DNA of 64,000 nt from Tigheibacillus halophilus (GTDB lineage Bacteria > Bacillota > Bacilli > Bacillales > Amphibacillaceae), in contig NZ_JBHUIZ010000005.1 in NCBI RefSeq assembly GCF_042683165.1, forward strand, positions 62,001-126,000. Reading direction: 5' to 3'. The notes under the pieces were generated by a model. It saw only the letters and a list, made by a program, of their open reading frames with translations, searched no databases and had not been told where the DNA came from. Numbering within the stretch: position 1 is the first letter of the stretch; every line of letters begins with the position of its first letter. A program made the position numbers and the translations under genes. Shown piece after piece: positions 41,445-49,813 of the stretch.

Positions 41445-41975
41445 ATGGCTAAAGAAAAAGTAAAAAAACCACTTTACAAAAAATGGTGGTTTTGGGTGGT
41501 CGCAGCGATTGTAGTCATTGTTATTGTTAATGGAATAAATGGCGATAGCATCGAAAACAAAAAAGATGACAATGTTAATACGAAACAGGATGACAGCAAA
41601 AATACCAAAAATAAGGTAGATAAAAAAGAAAAGAAGAATGATACACCAAAATTCACCAAAGATGACATGAATGGACTGAAAGAATCTTGGACGCGAATCA
41701 TGGACGAATCAAACAATACAATCCATAAGATAGAATTTGAAGATGATAAAAGATATGATCTTGTAGACGTATTTGTTGATGATAGTTTTAAGGCGCTAAA
41801 TAAAAGCGAAAAACAAGAATTTGTTGATAGGTTTGGCGGTAAAGTAATGGGAAATGTCCGTTCTAGGATTTATCATAGTGATACATCTGATAAAATTTGG
41901 GTATATTTCAAATACACGGATGGAAAAATGGCGGCCGAGCCAAAAACATTGGATAAAGGATGGAAAATCAAGTAG
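41445..41975 (+). CDS. Membrane-anchored protein of the lysogeny module
   Basis: A 176-residue protein: one N-terminal transmembrane helix (about 13-31, WWFWVVAAIVVIVIV), a Lys/Asp/Asn-rich linker (35-75) and an extracytoplasmic globular domain (about 80-176). It is expressed in the lysogen from its own SD (GGGGGG). Such proteins are candidates for superinfection exclusion, an inference from position and topology only. Confidence 0.7.
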   Translation: MAKEKVKKPLYKKWWFWVVAAIVVIVIVNGINGDSIENKKDDNVNTKQDDSKNTKNKVDKKEKKNDTPKFTKDDMNGLKESWTRIMDESNNTIHKIEFEDDKRYDLVDVFVDDSFKALNKSEKQEFVDRFGGKVMGNVRSRIYHSDTSDKIWVYFKYTDGKMAAEPKTLDKGWKIK

Positions 41976-42013
41976 TAATATATGGTGTGCATTAATATGT
42001 ACACCATATATTA
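41976..42013 (+). terminator. 13-bp perfect inverted repeat
   Basis: TAATATATGGTGT / ACACCATATATTA with a 12-nt loop after the membrane protein gene. There is no T-run, so it may be an operator or a weak terminator. Confidence 0.4.
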
Positions 42014-42055
42014 TACAATTAAAAAGAACATATATTCTGTTTAGGTGGTGATGTT

Positions 42056-42517
42056 GTGCATTATACACATTTAGAAGATTACATTTGCGATTTGTACAAG
42101 TCATTGTCCATTGATAAACCTGAACAATTATCCATACCAGAAATCGCAAAAAAGTTAAAAATTGAAGTGTTCTATCGCAAGGCCGCAATACGATTAGATG
42201 ACAGTATTACTCTCGTACGATCAACAAAACAAAAAGAGTGGCAAGAATTTGGACACGAACTAGCCCATCACCTTAGGCACTGCGGTCAACAATTGAATAT
42301 GCATCCTTTATTCCGACAGTTACAAGAATATCAGGCAACGTATTTCGCTTATCATTTCTGTGTACCAACTTTCATGTTGCAACAATTAATTGGGATAAGT
42401 GTTAAACAAATTATGAATTTATTCAATGTTGAATATGAATTCGCTGTCAGACGGCTAGAAATCTATCAAAATAATAAACTAGGAGGACTAATTTATGGAC
42501 AAGCATCAGCCTATTAA
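42056..42517 (+). CDS. ImmA/IrrE-type metallopeptidase
   Basis: A 153-residue protein with HELAH (in FGHELAHHL, about 66-70), the zinc motif of the ImmA/IrrE family, and EYQATYFAYHFCVP, which contains the second-shell acidic residue. ImmA of ICEBs1 cleaves its partner repressor after DNA damage, so this one may cleave the CI-type protein. It starts with GTG after AGGTGG. Confidence 0.9.
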   Translation: MHYTHLEDYICDLYKSLSIDKPEQLSIPEIAKKLKIEVFYRKAAIRLDDSITLVRSTKQKEWQEFGHELAHHLRHCGQQLNMHPLFRQLQEYQATYFAYHFCVPTFMLQQLIGISVKQIMNLFNVEYEFAVRRLEIYQNNKLGGLIYGQASAY

Positions 42518-42656
42518 TTTAATCGAAGTGAAAAAGACAAAACAGGTTCCGGTATTCTCTAAAATCAAAATGATCGATGGAAAGGTGGTGGGGCTATTAG
42601 AGGGATACAAGGAATTGCCAGTTGAACTATTACCAGCGGAAGGAGAAGTCAACTAA
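42495..42656 (+). CDS. Small protein upstream of integrase, 53 residues
   Basis: MDKHQPINLIEVKKTKQVPV starts the protein; it has AGGAGG before ATG and overlaps the integrase start as TAATG. Not in a known family. Its overlap with both neighbours (ImmA-like and int) shows a three-gene operon. Confidence 0.65.
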   Translation: MDKHQPINLIEVKKTKQVPVFSKIKMIDGKVVGLLEGYKELPVELLPAEGEVN

Positions 42657-43813
42657 TGCAAGGATCAGTAAAAAAGCGCGGGAATATGTGGTCGTTTGTC
42701 ATCGACATCGGTCGAGATCCCGTCACGAAAAAACGGAAAAGAAAGCGTGTTTCTGGATTTACCAGCGAAAAAAAGGCAAGAAAAGCCATGATAGACATGA
42801 TTGCCGATTTGAATAAAGGGACGTATGTAGAACCGACTACCTTGAAGCTTGCGGACTATCTTGAGGATTGGCTTGAATTCAAGGAAAAACGGGTAGCACA
42901 CGCTACATACTTGCATTATGAGGGGTATATCAATAATCATGTCAAACCGGCGCTGGGCAATACTAAGGTTGCTGATTTAACCACACGACAAGTGGAACAA
43001 TTTTATGATTCTCTATTGGAAAACAAAACTTTGTCAGCCCGATCCATACACCATATACATCGAATACTGTCAAATGCCATAGGACGAGGGGCAAGGATTG
43101 GTGAAATTCCTCGAGACATTATGAAAGCTGTATCACCTGTAAAGGTGCCTAAAAATGAAATGAAATATTGGAACATGGACAGTGTTAATAAATTCTTAAA
43201 AGCAACCATACAAGAATTTCATTACATTACCTGGTATCTAGCATTGTTCACCGGGATGCGGCAAGGTGAGATATTAGGGTTGAAATGGGATTGTGTGGAT
43301 ATGGATAACAAAGTGATTTATGTACGCCGTGCATTGAAACGAGAAAAGGGAAAATATGAAATATCCGAATTAAAAAACGACCCAAGTTATCGCTCTATAT
43401 CCATATCGGATAGTGACATATTCGCTTTAAAAACACATCAGAAAAAACAAGGTAAGATAAAGCTAAAAATGGGCAATGATTATGCGGATCAGAATTTAGT
43501 TATCGCAGGAAGTACAGGTTCTTTTGTTACACCTAACAATTTAGGGCGGGCATATCGGCGCTGTCTCGGGAATGTGGAAGTGGAAAAGATTCGTTTTCAT
43601 GATCTTCGGCATACCCATGCATCTATGCTATTTGCCTTGAAAGAACATCCCAAGGTCGTGCAAGAAAGATTAGGTCACTCTTCTATTCAAGTAACAATGG
43701 ATAAATACTCACACATGGTACCGAATATGCAAGAAGCAGCAGCTGCAAGTTTGGAATCTGCATTCAAAAAAGAACAAGAAAAACAAGAACAAGATTTCGC
43801 TTTAACAGACTAA
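42656..43813 (+). CDS. int: Tyrosine integrase
   Basis: A 385-residue phage integrase. N-terminal AP2-like arm-binding part (VKKRGNMWSFVIDIGRDPVT), core-binding SAM-like domain (about 60-150), catalytic domain with Arg202 (TGMRQGE), HDLRH (315-319), His341 and Tyr351 (DKYSHMV). It recombines attP with the tRNA-Arg gene. It ends 92 bp before the attR core, so the standard int-attP linkage is kept. Confidence 0.95.
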   Translation: MQGSVKKRGNMWSFVIDIGRDPVTKKRKRKRVSGFTSEKKARKAMIDMIADLNKGTYVEPTTLKLADYLEDWLEFKEKRVAHATYLHYEGYINNHVKPALGNTKVADLTTRQVEQFYDSLLENKTLSARSIHHIHRILSNAIGRGARIGEIPRDIMKAVSPVKVPKNEMKYWNMDSVNKFLKATIQEFHYITWYLALFTGMRQGEILGLKWDCVDMDNKVIYVRRALKREKGKYEISELKNDPSYRSISISDSDIFALKTHQKKQGKIKLKMGNDYADQNLVIAGSTGSFVTPNNLGRAYRRCLGNVEVEKIRFHDLRHTHASMLFALKEHPKVVQERLGHSSIQVTMDKYSHMVPNMQEAAAASLESAFKKEQEKQEQDFALTD

Positions 43814-43815
43814 AG

Positions 43816-43835
43816 GACACCAATTTGGCACCACT
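43816..43835 (+). promoter_or_regulatory. Candidate integrase arm-type sites, right end
   Basis: GACACCA, 6 nt, CACCACT, directly after the int stop and 70 bp from the attR core. It matches the pair at 2899-2919 at the other end. Confidence 0.45.
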
Positions 43836-43905
43836 TCTGTTAAATGCACAAAACACCCAAGGAATGAAATAACTCCCAAACCCTTGATGTGACTACATTT
43901 GTTAT

Positions 43906-43954
43906 AGCGCCCCCGGCAGGATTCGAACCTGCGGCACACGGTTTAGGAAACCGA
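43906..43954 (+). repeat. attR, 49-bp core repeat
   Basis: Perfect copy of 2738-2786, contained in the intact tRNA-Arg gene. The integrated phage restores the 3' half of the tRNA. Confidence 0.95.
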
Positions 43955-43980
43955 TGCTCTATCCCCTGAGCTACGGGGGC
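43908..43980 (-). tRNA. tRNA-Arg (anticodon CCU)
   Basis: A 73-nt cloverleaf: acceptor GCCCCCG / CGGGGGC, D-arm GCTC ... GAGC, anticodon loop TTCCTAA, T-arm GCAGG TTCGAAT CCTGC, discriminator G, CCA not encoded. The bottom anticodon-stem pair is T-T. Its 3' half is supplied by the phage att site. The natural terminator now lies at 2686-2728. Confidence 0.95.
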
Positions 43981-44004
43981 ATTATATATAAGTGCAACAA
44001 TCCT

Positions 44005-44032
44005 ATTATACAATATATGGCATAAATCTCAA
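44005..44032 (-). promoter_or_regulatory. tRNA-Arg promoter
   Basis: TTGAGA (44032-44027), 16 nt, TATAAT (44010-44005), 25 nt upstream of the mature 5' end. Confidence 0.7.
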
Positions 44033-44121
44033 GCATTTTCATTTTTCGGCAATGGTACTATTGTCCCCAATATGATAAAATAATGATTGACTAGTTAAGG
44101 ACAGGAAATGGAGGAAGACTC

Positions 44122-44769
44122 ATGGCTGAGGTACCTTTCATTGCTATTGAGGGACCAATCGGAGTTGGAAAAACCTCACTTGCGAAAAAGCTGTCCGCCC
44201 GGCTGCAATTTCATTTGCTGAAAGAAATCGTCGAAGAGAATCCTTTTCTTGGGAAATTTTACGACGATATTGCCGAGTGGAGTTTCCAAACCGAAATGTT
44301 TTTCTTATGCAATCGATTCAAACAACTGGAAGATATCGATAAAAAATATTTAAAGCAGCAAAAACCGGTAATTGCTGATTATCATATATCCAAAAATATG
44401 ATTTTTGCTTCGCGGACACTGCCTGAAGATAAATTGGAGAAATACCGGCAGATCTATGCTATTTTGACAGAAGATATGCCGCTGCCTAATATGTTGATTT
44501 ATCTGCATGCCAGTTTGGATACACTTCTGGAACGCATCGCCTGCCGCGGGCGTGACATTGAACAAAATATCCAGCCCTCCTATCTGATGCAGCTTGCAGC
44601 TGATTATGCAACGTTTATGGATGAATTCGAAAAAATGCATCCAGAAATACCAGTGATTCGTATTGATGGCGACCATTGCGATTTCGTCCAGCATCAGGAT
44701 GATCTGGAGCAGATCTTCAATCAGGTCATCGCCCATCTAAACAAACCAGCTGCGACGTTCGAGTCCTAA
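44122..44769 (+). CDS. dgk: Deoxyguanosine kinase
   Basis: A 215-residue deoxynucleoside kinase like B. subtilis Dgk (YaaG): P-loop GPIGVGKTS (about 10-18), substrate motif ADYHISK with the DRS-like position changed to DYH, and the lid ACRGRDIE. It phosphorylates purine deoxynucleosides for salvage. It is followed after 29 bp by dck. GGAGGA precedes ATG. Confidence 0.9.
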   Translation: MAEVPFIAIEGPIGVGKTSLAKKLSARLQFHLLKEIVEENPFLGKFYDDIAEWSFQTEMFFLCNRFKQLEDIDKKYLKQQKPVIADYHISKNMIFASRTLPEDKLEKYRQIYAILTEDMPLPNMLIYLHASLDTLLERIACRGRDIEQNIQPSYLMQLAADYATFMDEFEKMHPEIPVIRIDGDHCDFVQHQDDLEQIFNQVIAHLNKPAATFES

Positions 44770-44798
44770 TAACATATATTTAAAGGGGAATTAATCCA

Positions 44799-45482
44799 AT
44801 GAATCTCAGGGAAAAATACAATATTCCGCATGATAGCATCATCACCATCGCAGGAACTGTTGGTGTAGGGAAATCGACGATGACCCAAAGTCTTGCAAAT
44901 GCATTGAAATTCAAAACTTCTTTTGAAAAAGTAGCTGCCAATCCATACCTGGAAAACTTCTATGCAGATTTTGAACGCTGGAGCTTCCATTTGCAAATTT
45001 ATTTTCTAGCCGAGCGCTTCAAAGAGCAAAAGAAGATATTCGAGTATGGCGGGGGCTTTGTCCAGGACCGCTCCATCTATGAAGACACTGGTATTTTTGC
45101 CAGGATGCATTTTGAAAATGGCACCATGTCACCGGTTGATTATGAAACCTATAAGAATCTGTTTGACGCCATGGTGATGACACCTTATTTCCCGCATCCC
45201 GATCTGCTGATTTACCTGGAAGGCAGCCTGGATGAAGTCATCAGCCGCATCCAAACGCGCGGCAGAGAGATGGAAAAGGCCACGCCGCTTTCCTATTGGG
45301 AAGAGATGTACCGGCGCTATGAGGAATGGATTGATAATTTCAACGCCTGTCCCGTTCTCAGACTCAACATAGCTGATTATGATTTAATGAATGAAAAAAA
45401 TTCCATCGAACCGATCCTTGATAAAATCGGTACGGCTATCCAGCATTCCCGGCGCTGGACTTCAAGGCAATTGATTAAATGA
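44799..45482 (+). CDS. dck: Deoxyadenosine/deoxycytidine kinase
   Basis: A 227-residue paralogue of the upstream gene (B. subtilis Dck, YaaF): P-loop GTVGVGKST (about 19-27), DRS motif (QDRSIYED) and lid QTRGREME. It uses dA and dC. The dgk-dck pair is the usual order near serS in Bacillaceae. Confidence 0.9.
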   Translation: MNLREKYNIPHDSIITIAGTVGVGKSTMTQSLANALKFKTSFEKVAANPYLENFYADFERWSFHLQIYFLAERFKEQKKIFEYGGGFVQDRSIYEDTGIFARMHFENGTMSPVDYETYKNLFDAMVMTPYFPHPDLLIYLEGSLDEVISRIQTRGREMEKATPLSYWEEMYRRYEEWIDNFNACPVLRLNIADYDLMNEKNSIEPILDKIGTAIQHSRRWTSRQLIK

Positions 45483-45483
45483 A

Positions 45484-45522
45484 GGAAAAAACGAGAACAC
45501 TGTCAGATGTTCTCGTTTTTTA
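45484..45522. terminator. Bidirectional terminator
   Basis: AAAACGAGAACA / TGTTCTCGTTTT with flanking A- and T-runs between convergent dck and the zinc-finger gene. Confidence 0.85.
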
Positions 45523-45523
45523 T

Positions 45524-45814
45524 TTACCAGTACGGCTGTTGTTTGGTATATAGCTTCATAAAACATGGTCTGATAAAGGTGAACAACACAAAATAAATGA
45601 TCACTATAGGAAGGACCCACGCAATAGGAATATCAAAAAAGCTGTTTGCTAAAATGAATAACAATACAAGGATCAATGAATATATTCCGCCTTGCTTCTG
45701 GTTGCCCTCATAATTCTCTTTCCTGCAAAAAGGGCATATTTTCGTCAGCCGAAAAGATTGTTTAAATGCCTGCCAATAGGTCCATTCACGATGACAATGG
45801 CTGCATGTCGGCAT
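45524..45814 (-). CDS. CXXC-20-CXXC family membrane protein
   Basis: A 96-residue protein: CSHC (about 4-7) and CPFC (about 27-30) about 20 residues apart, the mark of the small putative zinc-finger family TIGR04104, then two transmembrane helices (about 43-61 and 64-82). ATG at 45814. Function unknown. It is next to proC with an overlap of none but 18 bp spacing. Confidence 0.75.
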   Translation of the reverse strand: MPTCSHCHREWTYWQAFKQSFRLTKICPFCRKENYEGNQKQGGIYSLILVLLFILANSFFDIPIAWVLPIVIIYFVLFTFIRPCFMKLYTKQQPYW

Positions 45815-45831
45815 GTATTCGCCCCCTGACA

Positions 45832-46647
45832 TCAGTTTTGCTTGCCCAGCTCTATCGAGCGTTTCCTGGCATTTTCAACACAGGCCATCACTGTTTCATA
45901 GAAATGATTTTCTGAGAGTGTTTTAATGCCGGCTTCTGTCGTTCCTTTTTTGCTGGTGATTTTCTCCCGAAGCATATCGGCACTTTCCCCTGTTTTTTGC
46001 AGCATCTCCCCGGCACCAAGAACCGTCTGAACAATCAGCTGTTTGGCAACCTTTTCTGGCAATCCTGCTCGAACAGCCGCTTTTTCCATTGCTTCAACCA
46101 AATAATAAATATAGGCTGGACCACTCCCAGAAACAGCTGTGACCGCATGCATATCTGCTTCAGCAACAATTTCTGCAGTTCCAATCGTTTCAAATAACTT
46201 TTTAGCCCTTTGCATATCCGCCGTCAGGGCAAATTCTCCCGCGGCAAGTGCTGTAGCTGACATACCGATGGATGCAGAAGTATTTGGCATAGCACGGACA
46301 ACAGCTACCTTCTTATCGAGCAGTGTACTAATAAAGTCTGTCGAAATCCCTGCTACAACGGAAATAATGAGCTGGTTTGGCTTAACAAATGGTTTGATGC
46401 CCATAATCGCTTGCTTGATATCATATGGTTTGGTTGCAAGTACAACAATGGCAGCATCTTGCATGATATTGTCTTTACTTTGTCCAGTTTGCACATGGTA
46501 GGTTCCTTTTAAATATGCAAGCCGATCTTCGTTTTCCTTATTTGTTACCAAAATTTGTTCATTGCTGCACACACCCATTTCCAAAATCCCGGATATGATT
46601 GCCTCAGCCATCGATCCCGCACCAATAAATGCGATTTTGTCAGCCAT
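45832..46647 (-). CDS. proC: Pyrroline-5-carboxylate reductase
   Basis: A 271-residue enzyme: NAD(P)-binding GAGSMAEAI (about 9-17), RAMPNTSASIG and the substrate motif AVSGSGPAYIYYLVEAM. It catalyses the last step of proline synthesis from P5C. Halophilic Bacillaceae may use proline as osmolyte, but nothing here shows that. Single gene, not with proBA. Confidence 0.9.
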   Translation of the reverse strand: MADKIAFIGAGSMAEAIISGILEMGVCSNEQILVTNKENEDRLAYLKGTYHVQTGQSKDNIMQDAAIVVLATKPYDIKQAIMGIKPFVKPNQLIISVVAGISTDFISTLLDKKVAVVRAMPNTSASIGMSATALAAGEFALTADMQRAKKLFETIGTAEIVAEADMHAVTAVSGSGPAYIYYLVEAMEKAAVRAGLPEKVAKQLIVQTVLGAGEMLQKTGESADMLREKITSKKGTTEAGIKTLSENHFYETVMACVENARKRSIELGKQN

Positions 46648-46811
46648 TCGCCACCCTCATTTCAATCAAAATAATTGTATTCTAGCATAAATTTTCAAAT
46701 CAGAATTGTCAAATATAAAAACAGTATATCATATTTTCATTTGGTGTCTGTAAGGCTTTCTAATATAATGTATGTAATACAATATGCTTTTATCAGAAAT
46801 GAGGCATTCAA

Positions 46812-47558
46812 ATGAAAGAACAACGATTAAAACATATGAAGCAAGCCCGCAATGATTTGACACGCTTTATGATGACATATAAATTCGGGTTGGATGAAAT
46901 GAATACAAAGCTAATGATTTTAAAAGAGGAATTTCAGCATTTTCACGATTATAATCCAATTGAACATATCAAATCACGGATTAAATCCCCAGAGAGCATT
47001 TTAAAAAAATTGACCCGGAAAAACTTACCTGTCACTCTTGATGCTATCAAAGAAAATATTCAAGACATCGTCGGTTTCCGTATTGTCTGTTCCTTCACCT
47101 CGGATATTTACCGGCTGAGCGAGATGATCCAACAACAAAAGGATGTAACGCTTGTAACCTGTAAGGATTATATCAAACATCCAAAGCCGAATGGTTATCA
47201 AAGCCTGCACCTGATTCTTACAGTACCGGTTTTCATGTCAGATAGAGAAGAACAGGTTCATGTAGAACTGCAGATCCGGACAGTGGCAATGGATTTTTGG
47301 GCAAGCTTGGAGCATAAGATCTACTATAAATATAATAAAAATATACCTGAAAACCTGATTGAAGAATTGAGAGATACGGCTGCCGTCGCCAATAATCTGG
47401 ATGAACGTATGGAAAAACTTCATCGTGAAGTCCAGCATATCAAGGAACTGCAAGTAGAAGCAGAGGATGATTTGAATTTGTTGCAAATCAACAACGAACG
47501 ATTCCATTTGCCGATGAATATGCTGAACTCCTTCATGGGCAGGGAAGAGGACGAATGA
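46812..47558 (+). CDS. ywaC: Small alarmone synthetase, RelP/YwaC type
   Basis: A 248-residue (p)ppGpp synthetase without hydrolase or regulatory domains: NPIEHIKSRIKSPESILKKL, DIVGFRI, NGYQSLHL, ELQIRTVAMDFWASLEHKIY. The ASLEHKIYYK and PIEH features match YwaC (SasA/RelP) more than YjbM. It is about 38 residues longer than B. subtilis YwaC, through an acidic C-terminal tail. YwaC is induced by envelope stress in B. subtilis; no such promoter is recognised here. Confidence 0.85.
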   Translation: MKEQRLKHMKQARNDLTRFMMTYKFGLDEMNTKLMILKEEFQHFHDYNPIEHIKSRIKSPESILKKLTRKNLPVTLDAIKENIQDIVGFRIVCSFTSDIYRLSEMIQQQKDVTLVTCKDYIKHPKPNGYQSLHLILTVPVFMSDREEQVHVELQIRTVAMDFWASLEHKIYYKYNKNIPENLIEELRDTAAVANNLDERMEKLHREVQHIKELQVEAEDDLNLLQINNERFHLPMNMLNSFMGREEDE

Positions 47559-47640
47559 ATCTATCAAACTGCCACTTTTCTCCTGTGCCCAGGCACATTG
47601 TACATGGTCGGATGAAAACGGCAGATTTTTGCCTTTTCAC

Positions 47641-47683
47641 AAAAAACAACGCCGCTGACAGATAGACAGCGGCGTTGTTTTTA
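47641..47683. terminator. Bidirectional terminator between ywaC and tRNA-Ser
   Basis: AACAACGCCGCTG / CAGCGGCGTTGTT stem flanked by A and T runs. Confidence 0.85.
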
Positions 47684-47713
47684 TCTCCAAATTTTATGCG
47701 CTTTTCATTTGAA

Positions 47714-47806
47714 TGGAGGAGGTAGAGGGATTCGAACCCCCGCGGGCTTTGACACCCCTGTCGGTTTTCAAGACCGATCCCTTCAGCCAGACTTGGGTAT
47801 ACCTCC
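47714..47806 (-). tRNA. tRNA-Ser (anticodon UGA)
   Basis: A class II tRNA, 93 nt with encoded CCA. Acceptor GGAGGTA / TACCTCC, anticodon loop CTTGAAA, long variable arm, T-arm GGGGG TTCGAAT CCCTC-like. The discriminator base reads T rather than the usual G of tRNA-Ser. Confidence 0.9.
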
Positions 47807-47825
47807 GTTTACAGCAACATCAATA

Positions 47826-47854
47826 AATATACCTTAATTTAAAAACAATGTCAA
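47826..47854 (-). promoter_or_regulatory. tRNA-Ser promoter
   Basis: TTGACA (47854-47849), 17 nt, TATATT (47831-47826), 20 nt upstream of the tRNA. The rest of 47855-48114 shows no gene; an AT-rich stretch follows the serS stop. Confidence 0.85.
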
Positions 47855-48114
47855 GCGAAAAACAGGTAAAAAATCGAAGACACTGCTCCCTAAAATCATG
47901 GAGAAATTTTTGCCAAAAGTTTTCAAAAGGAAGGATAAAACCTTGTTAAAGAAAGGAGGGATTCTTGATAGGAACCCCTCTCCAACTTGGATTTTCTACT
48001 GTAAAGTATTTATAGCAAATAGCTAAAACATTCCATGCAACATTTTTATTTATTCTATCATTCGCATAGCAATTGGCGTAATCTTCCCTGCTATGTTCTA
48101 AATAAACGTCCGGC

Positions 48115-49389
48115 TTATTTCATGACTTCAACACCGCCCATATATCCACGAAGCACGTCAGGTACAATCACAGACCCATCTTCCTGCTGGTAGTTCTCAA
48201 GTATAGCCGCAACAGTACGTCCTAACGCAAGCCCTGAACCATTCAACGTATGCACGAATTCCGGCTTGGCATTTGTTTCCCGCCGGAAACGGATACCGGC
48301 ACGTCTAGCCTGGAAATCTTCAAAATTGGAACAAGAAGAAATTTCACGGTATGCGCGCTGTGCAGGAATCCAAACTTCAATATCGTATTTTTTAGCGGCT
48401 GTAAAACCTAAGTCACCCGTACACATACTCATGACACGATAAGGCAATTTCAAAAGTTGCAACACCTTTTCAGCATGGCCTGTCAGTTCTTCCAATGTGG
48501 CATAAGAATCCTCCGGTTTCACGAAGTGTACAAGCTCTACTTTGTTGAATTGGTGCTGACGGATCAATCCACGCGTATCCCTGCCGGCGGAACCAGCTTC
48601 TGACCGGAAGCAGGCACTGAATGCTGCGTATTTTTTAGGTAACTCTTCTGATTTTAAGATTTCATCACGATGATAATTTGTCACTGGCACCTCAGCCGTC
48701 GGAATGAGAAAATAATCCCAGTCAGCCAATTTGAACGCATCTTCTTCAAATTTCGGCAACTGCCCAGTACCAGTCATACTTGTACGATTGACAATATAAG
48801 GAGGAAGCATTTCAACATAACCATGTTCATCGGCATGCAGATCCATCATAAAATTGAGCAACGCACGCTCCAGTCTTGCTCCTAATCCTTTGTAATAGAC
48901 AAACCGGCTGCCCGTAGCTTTTGCTGCTCTCTCAAAATCGAGCACATCCAAATTTGTTGCAATGTCCCAATGTGCCTGTGCCTCAAAATCAAATGCAGGA
49001 AGCTGCCCCCATTTGCGGATCTCCACGTTGTCGTCTTCATCCTCGCCTACTGGCACACTTTCATGTGGTATATTCGGAATGGACAACAGTATATGATCCA
49101 ACTGTTCTTCAATCCCTTTCAATTCCTTATCCAATTCAGCAATCTGGTCACCGACTTCGCGCATTTCTTTAATGACCGGATCGGCATCTTTTCCAGCTTT
49201 TTTCAGCTGAGGTATTTGCTTGGAAGCCTCATTCCGTTTAGCCTTCAATGCTTCTGTTTCATTGATTAGTTCACGCCGTTTGACATCCAGTTCACCAAAC
49301 CGGTTCAGCTCAGATAAATCCTCCCCGCGGTGCTGTAATTTTTGTTGCACTTCCTCAAAATGATTACGCAAATATTTCATATCCAGCAT
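48115..49389 (-). CDS. serS: Seryl-tRNA synthetase
   Basis: A 424-residue class II synthetase, one less than B. subtilis SerS. N-terminal antiparallel coiled coil (about 30-100) that grips the tRNA-Ser long arm; motif 2 FRSEAGSAGRDTRGLIRQHQF and motif 3 GSGLALGRTVAAILEN. The frame extends far upstream through the T-box leader; ATG at 49389 with AGGAGG gives the family start (MLDMKYLRNH). Confidence 0.95.
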   Translation of the reverse strand: MLDMKYLRNHFEEVQQKLQHRGEDLSELNRFGELDVKRRELINETEALKAKRNEASKQIPQLKKAGKDADPVIKEMREVGDQIAELDKELKGIEEQLDHILLSIPNIPHESVPVGEDEDDNVEIRKWGQLPAFDFEAQAHWDIATNLDVLDFERAAKATGSRFVYYKGLGARLERALLNFMMDLHADEHGYVEMLPPYIVNRTSMTGTGQLPKFEEDAFKLADWDYFLIPTAEVPVTNYHRDEILKSEELPKKYAAFSACFRSEAGSAGRDTRGLIRQHQFNKVELVHFVKPEDSYATLEELTGHAEKVLQLLKLPYRVMSMCTGDLGFTAAKKYDIEVWIPAQRAYREISSCSNFEDFQARRAGIRFRRETNAKPEFVHTLNGSGLALGRTVAAILENYQQEDGSVIVPDVLRGYMGGVEVMK

Positions 49390-49483
49390 GCCATATGCCC
49401 TCCTAATGGTATATTGATTATTATTAAAGCTGTTTTCGCATATTGCTTCTGCATCGCAGATCATATACAGAATACAGCCATCA

Positions 49484-49735
49484 TAAAAAACTCCCATCCC
49501 TAAAATAGGGACGAGAGTTTGTATTCCCGCGTTGCCACCCTGATTGAAGATATGATATCTTCCGGCTCCATGCAAGTCAACGGTTTGCGGCCGGGTTTTG
49601 TTCACTGGCGCATGCCATTTTCCAAAACCAGCTCAAGGATGGATTCAATGTCATTCTTTATCGGTTTCCACCACCCACCGACTCTCTTTAAAAGAGATGA
49701 CAAATACTATTTCCTATCGTCACTTTTCACTTAAT
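49484..49735 (-). promoter_or_regulatory. Serine T-box riboswitch
   Basis: Minus strand: T-box sequence AGGGTGGCAACGCGGG (49541-49526), a variant of AGGGTGGNACCGCG, followed by the terminator AACTCTCGTCCCTA / TAGGGATGGGAGTT with T6 (49520-49484). A likely specifier is UCC at 49643-49641, followed by A. Uncharged tRNA-Ser would stabilise the antiterminator and raise serS transcription. Confidence 0.9.
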
Positions 49736-49813
49736 TATGCTCTATCCTAAACATCATTTTACCATAATGCAAGCAAAATCACTACATCAAGATGAGCCCG
49801 CGCATTTAAATGG

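Larger units (their letters stand above)
2738..43954. mobile_element. Siphovirus-type prophage in tRNA-Arg(CCU)
   Basis: The element is bounded by the 49-bp att repeat. It carries a tyrosine integrase next to attR, a repressor/Cro switch, recombination and replication genes, SPP1/HK97-type packaging, head, tail and lysis genes, and an accessory cassette next to attL. All expected structural modules appear intact, so it may be inducible. The lysogeny genes are on the plus strand and nearly everything else is on the minus strand. Confidence 0.95.
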
